The notes: generated from the letters alone by a model not told the origin. A DNA stretch of 64,000 nucleotides from Phoronis australis (GCA_002633005.1 NMRA01000001.1:3773390-3837389); one strand, 5' to 3'; shown: positions 10,897-25,183, counted from the first letter of the stretch. Translations and numbers: made by a program.

Positions 10897-13800
10897 ATGG
10901 CCGCCCAAGCGGAGGGTGGGGGGAAAGACGATGTTAAAACACAGTTCATGACACGCGAAGGGACTTACAAAGTTATGACTTTATCTGAATATTCTCGGCC
11001 TAACAGACCACCATATCAGAATCAGGCAGGAAACAACACTCCGGTGCACGTCTCGTTCATAAATTTGGACGACCAGTCGGGGACGGGAGATCGAATATGT
11101 TTCAATATTGGTCGGGAATTGTATTTTTATATGTACAAAGGTGTTCGGAAGGTTTGTATATGGTTATATCACGTATTAAGCTACATGTAATATGGCACTT
11201 GCATGCTTTTTCTTTTATCACCAATTGTGAAGATTCAGAAACTTTTAAGAGTTTCAACAGAAGTGATTAGTTGCCTAACTTCCGGTTTGTTTGCAGTTTC
11301 TGTTTACGAACATGAATTTAGAACTGTGATCGATTTTTGCCGTTAACGGAGTTAAGTGAATACACCAGGTTTACATTAGTACTTGTCAGAATTAATGTCA
11401 GCCAATGTGACTTAGAGATGAGCTGCGACGACTGTCGTTGACTCTACTTAGAAAACGATTTAATGCTTTAGTTTCGGAGTGCCTGCTGTTTTGACGCAAA
11501 AATTCATGATTGTAAGTGTGATTTTGCTAGGGACATCAAAAAATTTTCACGACTTTAAGTGTGGAGTTGTCTGGGGACACAAAATCAGTTTTAGTCTTTC
11601 TTATTCGGGGCACAACATAAGTTAGTAAACGCTAGAGAATACAAGTGGAAATTTAGCCTCACTTGATTGTACGGGGGTTAATCAGACATTCGGCTTTATT
11701 TTCTTTTTTGGTCGTCCATACTGCATCTCCAACTGTAGACCTGAAAATCGTGTTTAGTGCACTTACCGGCATGTTTTTTACAATCATGCGTTCTCTTAAT
11801 AATTGCAGTAAATCATTCGATTTAATGGCAATAAAGCCCTTGTTGCCGAGCCTGAATATCAAGGTTTTGCTGTTTAACTGCTCTGGTTACCTAAGACCTT
11901 TGAAATTGAAGTACACAGGCCCGAAGTTCAAAGGATTTGCAGTAACCATAAGACTAGTTATCAATATGAATGTTAAAATAGTTAAATTGACGCTCTCCAA
12001 TTGACACGTGTATTTGAGTAGCCAAGCGCGCAAGTTGAAATAGGACAAAATACACGTAGAAAAATACCTGCTAAAATTCTAGGACTGACCTGAGATCCGA
12101 ATGTCAAATTTGTTGAAGCAAGTAGATATATCTAAGTGCAAACTCCCTCTATTTGTTTGCGCGGTTCAAACTTTTACAACTCAAACAATTAAAAAACTTC
12201 TTGTCAAAAACTTCCGCGTAGCATTTTATGCTCAGGCCGAATGACGAATTGATGCTGTACAAATTTCATGAGCAAAAGTTCTTTGTCAATGTTATTGCGG
12301 GTTTAATGACTAGTTTTGTGTGAAAAAGCCTCAAAATACTTCAAGTTTGTGCAGAATTCCATTATTGTGTGGTTCAAGTTTGCTCCTTTGGAACTGCATG
12401 AATATATGCCATGTGTGGAAAAAATAGGTCAACCACAAAATGTCACGTTATCGCATTCTTCAGTTCTATACTGGTACTGAATATGTGCCATATATACATA
12501 CACCGTCGGAGGTCCTAAAGTCGTGAGTTGTGAACGATCATATTTCTGCTTCTGCGCTGTCCCATGACATCTAGCATTGAAGTTTTGAGCGTTCGTCTGC
12601 TTATGAACGTCAAACGAATTGGACATATTGATATTCACAATATGATAATAAACAGTGCGTGGTGGCTTCTTTTTACAAATGTATCTTAAAACAGCATATA
12701 TTTCACTAATCCATTTTTTTGTGCATTTTCAGAATATATTTTCAAAACTAAACAGTGTTCAGATTTGCTGTAATACTCGCTCCAGGGGTGGCCAGAATAA
12801 TTTATCATAATGTGTCAGGGTCGATCAAGTTTTTCAAGGCCAAAGCAATAAAATACAGAGCAATAATTGATGCTGGGTTCTTAGCATTTTACGTAAACGT
12901 CACTGAAAAGGTCTGTACACATCAAAGTTGGGTGCAAAACACATAACAATTTATTTCAATTGAAACTGAATTAATAAACAATGCAATGCATTTTTATGTT
13001 GTCTAGAGCAACTGTAAGCACTAGTTGATTTGTGTGGTCTTTCTTCGTGCATTTCCATCTAAACGAAACGGTCACAACTTTAGAGCCTCATTCAAAATGG
13101 CCGGCAATAGCAGCGACCATTTCAAAACTCTCCTTACGGAGACAAACAAGGGTTAAGGTTGGCAAAACACGTATATTTGTGAAGGCTGATATATGTCCAT
13201 GACATCACATGAGCAGTTGCTAACGGACATTAGGTAATTTGACAATCGTGCTTTTTATGCTTATATTCACGACTTTAGGTCACTGATGTCTACATGTATA
13301 TATGTTTTTGGATAAAATAGGTTAGGCACAAAATGTCATGTGTAGAGCACCTGTTCTTTTTGGCTTCGGACGTGAACAAGGCCGAGATTTGGCTCTTAAA
13401 TCTCGTAGAAAAGAATGGTTCTTTTGAAGAATTTTTGTAGTATGAGAGCCTTTGGTAGACTTTAGACTTGTTAAGTGTCAATGTAAACAACATACCACAC
13501 CCGTTATCGTCATGGTTTCACAGATGTCCTCTCGCCCAGAGTAGAAAAGTAGCAGCAGTGCAGTGCAGTGCAGAAGCAATTTTTAAAATACTGTAAATCA
13601 GTTTACCACTACATTATAGTTTCAACAATGCAGATCTTGTATTTATCTAGCAAAATGTATCTTATGCTGGCTAAAAAAAGAACAGCCCGAAACTCCTGAA
13701 ATTAGCAAAGATTTTGTTGTAGTTTGTACCCAAAAGGGTAAGTAATGTTCACCAATCAGGGGCTTTTTCCTTGGTTGTCACTTCTAACGTTTATTGTTAT

Positions 13801-16800
13801 GTGAATGGCGCCACCATTCTCAACACCGTTCTAGAAATGCCCAATCCCTAGTTAACCACGTACCCCCGAGAAATTTACGCAAATTTCTCCTTTCTACAGT
13901 GGCCGACACGAAATTACATAGGAGTATGCTACATATGCACGTTGAACTCGTAAGGTATGAGTAGAATTTACTGATTTTCAGTCATAAATATGTATCCCAA
14001 AAATTTTGAGTCAATTTTTGTTGTTGTTTTTTTTTGAAATGAAAGGTATATATTTTATTGCCGTATGGGAGACTTTTGACTGTCTCCATTTTCCAGTTAC
14101 TTTTTCTGATATTTTATGAAGTAATGCTCTGTACAAGTGCATGCCACTCAAATGTGTCCTTGATGGAGTGCCCTTAACCTAGATTGTAATGATTATGTGT
14201 TGCCCATGAAATGGTAGAGTCCATTCTCTCAGGAATATTATGTGGCTAACCAGGAATGGCAGAGTATGTAAATCTAATAAGCAGTCTTAAGTGTGCTATT
14301 TTTAATGGAATAATTAAGTTGTGGGCCTCAGCCATCATGAAAATAATGAATTGTGTGGTGTCCTTCAACACACCTTTGACTGTTAGTATCAGAAGTTATC
14401 AATGAATGAAATAGTAGACCAAGACACTACCAAATGTCTAAATGTGTCCCCATTCACAGAATGTAAGATATGCCCAGAACTGAGTAACAAAATAAGTCAA
14501 CGCAATATAAAAATGAGTTATCTTTTCAGTGAGTAGTGTTTCACAGTAGGCACTGGGTTCCTGTGCAACAAATCTTGCATTGTCCTTTCTCATGTAGTCT
14601 TGAGAAGTTACATGTGCATAACATGTTGAAGCAAGAAACTCTTCAACCATCAGTCTGTAAGAATTAGTGAAAATATCTATTCTGAAAGTCTCATCGTAAA
14701 TATGATTGTTTGGTGTCATGCGAATAATTTTCCATTTGAATTTTGTTTAAATAAATGATCGTAGTGGGTTGTTTCCTGCAATAGGTTTGATTCAAATGTC
14801 ACATGTGATAATATCTGGAGAAAGTAGTAAACTGAAATGATAATAATTTTTACGTTTCCACAAATTCAGCTGGAGGCTGGAATATTGTGGTGGATCCCGT
14901 GCTTGTGGATTTATCAATGGAAGACTTTCAAATAGCAATATGGTGACTGGTCACGTGGGACAGGATACCAGTGACCTCTTTAGGATGAGGAGGCACTTTT
15001 ATAACTTTTGTTTAAAACACATCACATCTAATCACATAGATTGTAAAAGGAGTCTTTTCACAAAGTGAAATTGTTCCCCTATGTCAACTGCTGCAAAGAC
15101 AAAGTAACTCATGCTACAGCTAGGTGGCGTTATGAGTCACCGATCCCACGTGATCATCCCCTGTTGCTTCTTGAAGGTCTCCCATTCCCTTCTCCAGTAA
15201 AATTTGATTATATCTGCACCTCAGCTCAATAGCACACGAACCAGACAGTAGTGCGCAGTTCTAGGAGGAAAATTTTAAACTGTGGCTGTAAAGTAGTTTT
15301 TGCTTGTTTTTATGTCATGGTTGTACAAATGCACCTCTTTTCATATTTCATGTTGCATTCTTTCTGCCCAACAATTTATTATTTCTAGAATTCAATTGTA
15401 AAATCGATGTAATTTCTGTCAATGCCTGTTTTCAATAAACATTAAAACCACCACCACCACTGTTACTTCTAGTCCTTTAATTACCATTATGATATTTGTA
15501 GAGGTAAACAACCGAGTTCAGCTAAGTACTTGCGCACTGAAATTTTCTAGTTTTTGCAATATGCAATGTACACGGTGGGCGCACGTCAATGGTCTGCGTT
15601 ACTCTTGTTGTGTTTCATTTCAAATGGTTTGGTGAGTGTGGTAGATAACTAACTAGTTTAAGGTTCTTCTGTTGCAGGCTGCTGACCTCACCAAACCCAT
15701 AGACAAGCGTGTATACAAGGGTACGTTCCCCACGTGTCATGACTTTAATATGTTGACGGCCACCTCCGACAGTGTGATGCTATTGGTGGGATTCACCGCT
15801 GGGCAAGTGCAACTGATTGATCCCATTCAGAAGGAGAATAACAAGCTGTATAACGAAGAGGTAGGGATGATACGATGCGCGCTCCGAATGTTTGAACTTA
15901 AACTAAAATTGATCTTCATATTTCTTTGGAAAATATTCAAGTATCGAGTTTCATGAATGAAGAACAGTTTTCAAAAAGATTAACAAATATCTGCTCATAG
16001 GAAAAACATACGCTGACTTTCTTGCAACGTGTTTGCTACTGTACAAGGCGAAAGTAATTGGACAAAATACTGTTTTCCGTCGTGATGGCTAATTCTGTTC
16101 ACAGCCAAAATTAGTGATAATATAACTATTTGGGCAGCAAAATTCTAGTTATAGTATGGGTTAGCCATCTTACTGACTTCCTTGTTAGTTCACCGTCATT
16201 CTTAGTCATGAGGGAAGACTATGATGATGAATACAACTTCTGCCCAACTGTCATGACGGGTCATTTTGTCTGATTACTTTTGGTATATTAACCCTTCAAC
16301 AAAAGTAAACAAATTTCACCAAAATCTGTTAACTTCGTAACAAATACTACGTATATTCACTTGTTTCGTATGCTCTTGTTAAGGATGATTCTATAATGAT
16401 TTTATCGCTTTATTGTCTGTTTTATCGATATTCGTCCCCAAATTACTCGTCCCTACATTTCGGACAAATTTGATCAAATATCATTCCTGATCGTTTCATT
16501 TTGAGTCGAAATTTGGCTTTCTACCTTGACAAGGATATTTATTTTTTCGTTACCTTCCAGAGGTTAATCGACAAGACGAAGGCAACTTGCATCAAGTGGT
16601 TACCTGGATCTCCCAATCAATTTTTAGTGTCCCATTCGAGTGGACAGATGTACGTGTATAATGAAGAACTACTGTGCGGGGCCACACCTCCGCATTACCA
16701 GATGTTTAAGCAGGGCGATGGATTCAATGTTTATACGTGCAAAACGAAAACCACAAGAAACCCACTGTATCGGTGGGTGATAGGCGAGGGAGCTATTAAT

Positions 16801-18986
16801 CAGTTTGAGTTCTCACCATGCAGTAAATACCTAGCTGTGGTCAGTCAAGATGGATACCTGCGGGTGTTCAACTTTGACACGATGGAGTTAGTCGGACTCA
16901 TGAAGAGCTACTTTGGTGGATTGTTGTGTGTGTGTTGGTCACCAGATGGTAAATATGTGGCTGTTGGTGGTGAAGACGATTTAGTTTCAGTCTGGTCATT
17001 CCACGAGAATCGGACGGTGTGCCGAGGTCATGGCCACAAGTCGTGGGTCAATGCTGTGAGTTTTGATCCATATACGACTAGTTTGGCCGACGGCGAGTTT
17101 GACTTCAGTGGCAGCGATGACGATTTCCTTGGTGTGCCTCGCAACAATTCTAGTCTCTTGAACAATGAGTCGGGTTTACGGGACTCGATTCGCAGTTCAA
17201 ATTCATCACGCAATGCATCAAAGAGGGACTCGTGTGAAAGTAAATCCTTAACTGGTATGACATTCTATAGGTTTGCCTCAGTGGGTCAGGATGCAATGTT
17301 GTGTCTTTGGGACCTTACTGAGGACATTCTTAAGCAGCCTGTGATAAGACCAAGGACTAGTACATTGAATCAGTCGTTCGGTGCTGATAACCCCAGTGTG
17401 CGGAGCAACAGTGTTCCGCCAACCCCTGTAGCAAACACCATAGGTCACGTTATCACACCCGATAACCACGCTCATTCCAACGCCACTACGGTAGCAAATA
17501 AGTTTGCCACGTTGACATTTGGCGAGCGCAAGGAGAATCATAGTGAACATAAAAAGGAACACAAAAAGAATTTTAGCCTCGGCAGTCGGAGTGGCGACAA
17601 ACTCAATGCAATGAAATCGAACTATGTTCAACCTGCCGATGAAGTAATTAAGACTCTAGGCACTCCACTGTGTCCGCGCATCTCTGAGGTGCCTATGTTG
17701 GAGGCACTAGTGTGTAAAAAGGTAGCTCACGAGAGGCTAACAGCAATCGTTTTCAAAGAGGACTGTTTAATAACTGCTTGTCAAGAGGGCTGTGTGTGTA
17801 CATGGGCTAGACCAGGCAAAGTGGTAAGCAGTGGTGTTGGTTGATGGCAATTGTTATTATTACAATGGTGGTTGTAGCAAGAATATTTAGCAAGACAGAA
17901 ACTTAATTTGTGATACTGCCTGGCTGAATTTGTATTTTGTTATCATATTGACAATAGTAATATTTAAGTAATTATCATTAGACAGACACAGTCTAAAATC
18001 TTGTTGTTATAAAGTGTTAATGGACACTGTTGACACAACTGTTTTGACCACCACAATACTAAATGAGCTCTTGATGATAAAACCTGTATGTTGTCATAAT
18101 ATTGACAATAATTAATAATAGCTAATCGAGACAAACTCTTCAGTTTTTGTAATAAAAGTTTAAAAAGAGTTTTCAATAGCAGTAATAAAAAGTAATAGAA
18201 CAATAGACGTTGAAGCGAGCTCCATTCCTTCCTGATCATGACACTTATGTACTGCTCTGGAAACAGTAATTCTCGTTGTAATTTAAGGTAGAACAAATGT
18301 TTACCTTATCCAAGCAAGTGTTTGCTTTGCACATATGCTTCTATGACAGTCATCAACCTTATTTTGTCTATTAAAACACTCATCATATGATCGAATGAAT
18401 GTTCGTGGCTATCTATGTTTACATTATGAATCATTGTTATAGTCTTCCAAAGCCTTTGCAACAGTTGATACCCCCACAACCATCACGTAACTCTTTGGTG
18501 AGACGCACGTTGGCTGTTAGAAGAACTATTTTATCTTATCCAGATAATGTCTAGTTCCAGTCAAGCTGTTGGCTCTGACTGAGCTTTGTTTAATCAATTT
18601 TCTCCCAGCATTGTAAAAGTTCCTGTGTTATCCTTTCACTCAAGATCCAAGGTTATGGGAAGTCTAGCTTAACGATTGCAAATTACTCAGATGGTTGTAG
18701 TGAGAACACACTAGCCAAGTGTTGATACTGTCTGCTGGGTGTAACGTGTGAACCAACCAAAATGACTGTTTCCCTAAACAAGAACTAAGGAACACTTAGA
18801 GTGGGTAGACACTGTAAGGAGCTAAGTCCAAGTATAACTTAGCTGTGCAGTGTTTACCCTATGTCATTGCTTAGTTTTAGCATAATTTGTTGTTTGATTT
18901 CCACGTTTTTATTTTTTTTCTAGGGCTTAACCCAACAGACAGCAATGTCACCCTCCTCTCCAACACCAGGGGGCACTGTAGTATGA
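10897..18986 (+). CDS. WDR20: WDR20, WD-repeat activator of USP12/USP46 deubiquitinases
   Basis: WDR20 binds USP12 or USP46 with UAF1 (WDR48) and stimulates deubiquitination. Coding exons are 10897-11151, 15678-15860, 16561-17823 and 18924-18986; all junctions are phase 0 and give 587 residues, close to the 569 I recall for human. The start reads MAAQAEGGGKDDVKTQF, matching the vertebrate N-terminus better than the in-frame ATG at 10816. Family signatures include TREGTYK, SEYSRPNRPPY, DDQSGTGDR, YFGGLLCVCWSPDGKY, GHGHKSWV (about residue 302), FASVGQDAMLCLWDLTEDIL and TLGTPLCPR. A low-complexity Ser/Asn-rich insert sits between WD repeats, as in other WDR20/DMWD proteins. The last exon ends in GGTVV, like the remembered GTVV ends of some family members. 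If the donor at 17824 is not used, translation stops at 17844 after VVSSGVG. Confidence 0.95.
11152..15677 (+). other. WDR20 intron 1 (4.5 kb)
   Basis: The donor is AAG|GTTTGT and the acceptor TTGCAG|GCT. No gene is recognised inside. An A-rich stretch with AATAAACATTAAAA near 15434-15450 followed by CCA repeats resembles the 3' tail of a retroposon and is similar to the tail at about 7241-7255, but no coding part is visible. Confidence 0.7.
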
Positions 18987-21900
18987 CAACATGTAAGACT
19001 AAGTATTCTCTATTTGTCATTGTTCATAGTAGTCAGGAAATTCCTTTGCACCAGTTAAAAAAGTCAAATGATTAACAATAATTCATGAACTTCACTGCTT
19101 TGTATATGGTATTCGTCCAGAGATAGGGCCATCCTCAGTTTTTTGTTTAATCGTTTATATAAACCTTCCTGATGGAGCATAAACCTATTCGTCGCACCTC
19201 TTGATAGGGTTATAACATGCTCGCATTTTGAGATCCAGTTTTATCCACCAAATAACGCTCTAAACTGATTCCCAAACTGTGGACTTGTTATATCCGAGTA
19301 TTTTTATCAATGGCCTCGTTCCAGTCTCCAGTGCGCTGTCTGCTTTGTACAATCCTAAAATACAGCCAATGTCCTGACTAAAGTGTCTTTTTTATTTGGA
19401 AAGTCCTGGGAATTGTCCAGCCTGATAGGTGTCGCATCAGTACAGTGCATTTACTATGAACTAACAACAGCGTAGTATATTTAAATGGTGAGATTTTAAA
19501 TGTGTAGTTGTTACCCAGCGGATATCAACATGGAATTAAAAGTAAAAACAGTTATTGCGATTTTGTTGGTAGGGCCAGCTTTTGTTGCTAAGTTACTCAA
19601 TGTTATTTCCATGACCAATCACAAGTCGGAATATATTGCAGCAATCTAGTCTCTGGGTGGGTACTGATGTAACCTCTTGAGTCAAATCAAGTAGATCCCT
19701 TTTGTTGCTCACTATGGAAATGAATCTGTGCTTGTGTCAAAAGCTCCCCAATTATAGTAAACTCGTAAAAGAGGGACTTGCATAAATCGGGTTTCCCATT
19801 AACTTGGTCAAAGTTCAGCAGTAGGATTGTTCAAGTTCGTGGACACTACCCTTCAGATGAGTTGAAATTTGCCGTTACCGGATGAAATGTTACCGTCCTT
19901 TTGGGTGGAACTTACGAATGTTTTACTGTACAAGTCAATGGGCTTATTCGGGACGTATTTTAGCCATTGGACAACAACACTGCACTTTCAAGGACGGTTT
20001 CTCAATAAAAGCAGTATGGTACAGGCATCCAAACTCGATGATCTTTGACTTACTAAGACTAATGAAAATGTTAAATCCGGCAGTTTTATGCTTGATTGGG
20101 TAGCATTCCAGTGGAACTCATGGCAACATTTACATTCTAAGCACATTCAAAGTACATATTATATGTTCCAAGCATCGGTCTCTTAGGCTTTCAAAGTGAT
20201 TTTGGAACCTTCTGTGACTTTTTGCTCTTTGTCCTGGGTAAAGAAAATTTTTGTTGACCGTTATCATTAAGATAGCCTTGAAGTGTGAAGTCACCGAACA
20301 ATTTAAACTTCGTTGATGTGGGGTGGGAAGAAATACCCCAGTCTGTGATAGAATTCTTGTTTTCACTTCGTGAGAACCATTTGCTGGTTCCCATTCATCG
20401 AGGTTGCTGCCATGTCTTTCAACTGGTGAAGCAGTTGTGGGCCTTTGTTACTGGTCAATTAATGAACCTCAGCAGTTCATTGCTTCTCTTTCATTGTCAA
20501 TTTACATGGATTTTATTTTCCTTTCAGTAATATTCTGACCTGCAAGATGAAGCACGAATCTACCTTTGAACTGCCAGATATTTGGACCAATATCATTAAC
20601 AGGTTTTTATAGTGATGTGATAGCCCTGGTGTTTTATGTCATAGGAATTTTTTGATTTTGTTGACACAGTTGTGAAAAGTTAGCGGGAAGGTGTTTTGTT
20701 TCATCGTATGTAGAGAAATCGAGTCTCAATACTCATTTTGGGCTTCTCACGAATTTCGTGTGGCCTCAATCGTAACAAAAAGCGATCAGATGTTTAATTT
20801 GTAAATCGATATCACCTCCGTTGTTATACTTTGGGCAATTTTAATGAGCATTCAACTGCCTGCACACCGTGATACTTTTTTGTCGATTCAATGCAGAGAG
20901 GATTTGCAGCCTGGTCATAACTGTTGATTGGTCATTGTAGGATTTAGCATAGGTGTCAGAAATGCGGGATTTATTCTGAAGATGACGTTTTGATACACAA
21001 ACTCAGATTCCGATGCGAACACACTATTTATTTTCGCTAAGAACTTTGTCTTTGTGGACTTTTGATAGATTTTTCTATAATATTCGAACTGTTGATTGCT
21101 AAGAGTCTGTTACGGTAGAATTGTTTGAACCAGTGTTGAGATATTTGATAATTTATATTTGTAGTGGAAAATGTGGTGAGCAGTGTGTCCAGACAAGGAA
21201 ATAGTAAAATCATGTATCATTGTTTTCAAATTGCTTGGTAAATTGCTGGTAATGAGAAACATTTAATTAAAGCTGCATTTGGCCCGTTAATGGCTTTGGG
21301 GTTTGAAAACATTACCACACTCGTCCAGTCTTGATTCATTGCTAAATCAGCTGACAACTCAAGTTTAGGCAATGCACACGTGTGCCATTTTTTGAATCGA
21401 CAATTTTATGGTTGGCCAACCCCATTATAGTCTGTATGGTTTCCTTGGGTTGCCGATGGTTTGATGTTCTTGTTGGTTACGCAAATATAATCCTATCACA
21501 GTAAGGAATATTATGTGATCGATTTTATGAGCGTAAAAGGCCTAATTCTATTCTCATTTTTTGGCCAGTTAAAGAGGGCAAATGCAGCTTTAACTAAACG
21601 TAGATGAGATAAAAATTCTTGCACTTTAATAATCTGAAAAAAGTAAATTCTTTTCCTGAGGTGACCACACTTGTGATATCAAGACAAATGAGAATGTTTG
21701 GTATTGAAGTCTTTCTTTTCATTAATTGTGAAAATTTCCATTTTCAATATGAGTGCACCCTGAAATGAAAAATCCTTACTGTTAAATATACTCTGTGCTC
21801 CAAGTTCAATGTTATTGACATTACCTTATTTGTCTGTCTGTGCAATGTTTGACTCAAATCATGTGCTGGTATTATACTTGTGACTGAGACCAGTGGACAG

Positions 21901-22918
21901 TGGAAAGGCATAAACGCTCATAGTGATAAATGTGCTGAAAATTCAAGTTATATCCAATCTTAGTGGAAGTTTAATGGATTGTTTTTGTAGCCCCTCCGTG
22001 ATCATGAAATTGTTGACATACAGCTAGTGGTGAGGCATAAATTAGTATTGTGTGTTTGTCTTGCTCTACTGACCATAGAATATGCGCATGGCTCAAAATG
22101 TCTTGATATCTGACAAAAAATCAGTTTTAAATGTGGCATACATGTATTTGTGGCATGAAAAGTGACCGGAGGTTGACTATGAAATATGGAAAAATAAAAT
22201 ATTTTACATTTCCTATGTCAGAGCGTTGAGGGTTGCATTGCTGGTGTTGCTGAATATATGAAATGCAGTTGTATGAAAAGTATCCACTGTTATTATGATA
22301 AATCAATAGACACCCCTGGGCCAAAATATAAAGCATGTTAATTGAAGATAAACTAGAGTACCTAGGGTTGGGAACTAGGTCTGGTTGTCATGGTGACTGT
22401 ATTTTTCCCAGTGCTTGCCAGCTTTGATCTGGTATGAGCTATGTACTGTTTGTAGCCCAGGTTATTGAACTGTTGGCCTGTGTACATGGGAAGTTTATTT
22501 CTAGCCTGCCAAAAATAAACATAATAAATAAGATGATTTACCTGACCACAGTTTTCGTTTTCACTGGTGGTGAATGTATGTAGTAGGATCCGCCTATACA
22601 GAGATTCATTAGGGTATTGAAGGAGAGAGGTACACTGAAACTAAGAAAGCAAGGTCAACAAACACCATTTCTATTGTAGCAACTGGTGGATGTCTGGTTG
22701 TGAAGGTGTTTTCGAAGTCTTCAAGTTAATTTCAGTCATTAATATAAGAGGGAGACCATTGCTGCTCAAGAATCGAATTGACATACCTAGGCGACAGGTA
22801 TACATTACACTAAGATGAGTATTGCAGTGAAACAATACATAACACCAGGAAGGCGTGACCAGGTGGTGAATGCATTCCTGATAACAGTAAACACTGGGGC
22901 CGCTCATAAATCTACACT
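18987..22918. other. WDR20 3' UTR and intergenic sequence
   Basis: The WDR20 3' UTR begins here; possible AATAAA signals occur (for example near 20008) but none can be chosen. Short open frames on both strands lack similarity and look random. No repeat family was identified in this stretch. Confidence 0.5.
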
Positions 22919-23092
22919 TCAGGGGAGCGGATCCAGGATTTTGAGTTAGGGGGGGGGGGGGCAGGGCAGAGTATTAGCCAGGATTTTGCCCGTCAGACAT
23001 TAGCACCCTCGTACTGCCAAATGGAATCTGGGAGAATTTTAGGTGGGGCCATGGCCCCCTTGGCTCCCCTCTAAATCCACCTTTGCACTGGT
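22919..23092 (+). mobile_element. MITE-like element, copy 1
   Basis: It shares its whole length with 25409-25572 in the same orientation. The left end reads GGAGCGGATCCAGGATTTTG, followed by a G-run, GCAGGGCAGAGTATTAG, and a right end with CCCCTCTAAATCCACC...GCACTG. The ends fit a common animal TIR type around CAGTGGCGGAT. There is no coding capacity and no clear target duplication. Confidence 0.65.
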
Positions 23093-24395
23093 TAACGTGG
23101 ACTGATGCACAATTGTAGAAACCGAAACATGACATATTTGTACATACTTCGGATTTTGTTACTCTCCTTGTTTGCTGTAAAACCGCGCCTAGTTACTAAG
23201 TGTGCCCTTAGTGGAGCCCGTTCTGTAGACGCAGTCCACTCGCAAAAACGCAAGTCTGCCTTGTGCGGGACTTCACGGCGGCGCGTTGTAAACAAAGCAC
23301 GTGATCATCTTGCGTACTATGTAAGGCAAACATGTTGTTTGCAGATTGTTAGTCGGTAACTAAACAACCTTATTTACTCTGTTCACAGAGATGAGTATTG
23401 GCTAGAGGTTAGTAGGTCGGCCGATGGTATATTCCGCCGGCGCCCGGCGTCCATCATTTGCGCTGCGCTGTTGCTGTGGCGCACACAAAAGTCCTTATTT
23501 TTCCTGATAACTGTCTACAAATCTACATATACCTGAACTTCGCGGCGCTGCGTGGAGGTTATGATAAAGATTTGCTCGCCTTTCATAAACTTGCACCTAA
23601 TCTACGTTAAAGAGGCATGTAACGCGAAATCATGTCTATGTCTTTTAAACAATTTCTGACGAAAATATTATATCGCAACGTCTTTCACTTTCTCCTATGA
23701 GAGAAATTTCCTGGAAAAATCATAAATTCACGAGATTGGAATACGCCCTAAGGAAAAACTATAGTTTCTAATCTCCCTATCGCTTATAACAAATTCCCGC
23801 ACGCGCTCACACTCATTTGACAAACAGCTGCCTGACAAGATAACGGCTGAGTAGGCTATCTTGTGTGACTGATTTTACTCCGAATATGAGGTTAACAGAA
23901 CAGTACAAATATGCAAGTCAGTGAAACAACGATTTCCCAAAGAAATCCCAGTGCAAATGAATACCTAGATACTAATTTATAACTCAACTTTAAACAGTAA
24001 GGACTCAAATCAATTACTGATTGACTGCTGCTTGAAGTCGCCGTTGTATAGTTTACACCAAACGTCAAGGGTCACATTTCCTTATAAGAGAAATGTGCTG
24101 CGTCTATGTCTTGACTGGCATACCAAATAAGGAGACGTGCTTTGCCTTGAGGAAAAAATCGACGCTGTGACGAAAATTGACGGATCGTTTTTTGAAATTT
24201 TAAACTAAAAGAAAAAGGTTTAGACATCAACAGAAATAATTTTTTTTTTTGCAAACAAACAGTAAAAATACTTTTTGAACAGGTTGACCTCTNTTTGTAT
24301 AATTCATAATTTTTTGTAAGTATTTTACCTGAGCAGTTTCATAGTAATAAAAGTATTAAAGAACAAGAGTCTTTTCTTCTTGTAAGTCACAGCTA
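23093..24395. other. Intergenic sequence, nothing recognised
   Basis: A GC-rich patch near 23220-23320 includes CACGTGA and GCGGCGCG and could be regulatory, but no gene begins there that I can see. A poly-T run and an N at 24292 mark a weak spot in the assembly. Confidence 0.4.
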
Positions 24396-24670
24396 GTGTA
24401 CTGGCTTAATAGGAGCCCATCAATGGCCCTGTACTGGGCCAACAGTCTGTCAATACTGGCCCTTTACAGGGCCGAAACCGGTTATTGGTGTACTGGCCCA
24501 GTAATGGCGTGGTACTGGTCCTTTACTGGCTGATACCGCAATCTTGTATCGGGGCCAATATGGGGAAGGTGTGCAGAATGTTATTGGGCCAGTACTGGCC
24601 TACATCATTGGGCCAATACATAAGACATTTCAGGGCCAGTATTGGCCCAGTACCTGCATGTTTACTGGGT
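24396..24670. repeat. Field of short palindromic GGCCAGTA/TACTGGCC motifs
   Basis: TACTGGCC, GGCCAGTA, GGGCCAATA and close variants occur about fifteen times on both strands in under 300 bp, including the palindrome CCAGTACTGG. The phase between motifs is irregular, so it is not a simple tandem array. It may be a satellite-like or foldback element. Confidence 0.75.
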
Positions 24671-24895
24671 TTCAGTGGCAGAGAACCACTGTGCCTAATC
24701 CACCTTAGTATGTTCTTCACGTCCCAGGCCTCTTTAAAAGAAGCCGAAAATAGACTTCTTAATGCGCTTTCAATGCGCGGTCATAGTGGCCCATTCTGAT
24801 GCCACAAAAACAATTTCATGGGTTATGCATACATTTGCTTTTTGGCGAACTGTGGTTGCCACCCAGCTCTTACGACTAAAATACTGAGGTAAGCA

Positions 24896-24930
24896 CATTC
24901 CCCCATCCGGGCGGTGCGGATAGGGGAATG
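24896..24930. repeat. Short GC-rich hairpin
   Basis: CATTCCCCCATCCG pairs with CGGATAGGGGAATG, giving 13 pairs with one mismatch around a 7-nt loop. The function is unknown; it may be a piece of a transposon end. Confidence 0.6.
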
Positions 24931-25110
24931 TCCGTACGCCAGAGGGGAATAGCATGCGGAGCCGGCTCGGGACGGCGAGGAAGTTTATAGGTACTCTAGA
25001 GTTTCAAGTGTCTGAACTCAATCAACTGTTGATCTAAACGCACTCAGTTCAGTGTGTTCGTTTTTTATCGTCTGTGCCCCCTTCTTCACTTTCTTTGCTC
25101 CTGTATTTTC

Positions 25111-25183
25111 ATGGGCGGTGCAGCACTGAAATAAGTGGGGGAGGAGCTATAGCCTCCCCAGCCCTCTTTGGTGCACCGCCCAT
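25111..25183. repeat. 73-bp hairpin-forming inverted repeat
   Basis: ATGGGCGGTGCA at 25111-25122 is the exact reverse complement of TGCACCGCCCAT at 25172-25183. An inner pair GGGGAGG / CCTCCCC flanks the centre. It may be a tiny MITE; the size is also like a microRNA precursor, but the arms are not continuously paired. Confidence 0.7.

Noticed and set aside
16217-16275. Possible box C/D RNA in WDR20 intron 2 (ATGATGA followed by CTGA)
   Set aside because: There is no terminal stem around the boxes, no second copy and no recognisable guide.
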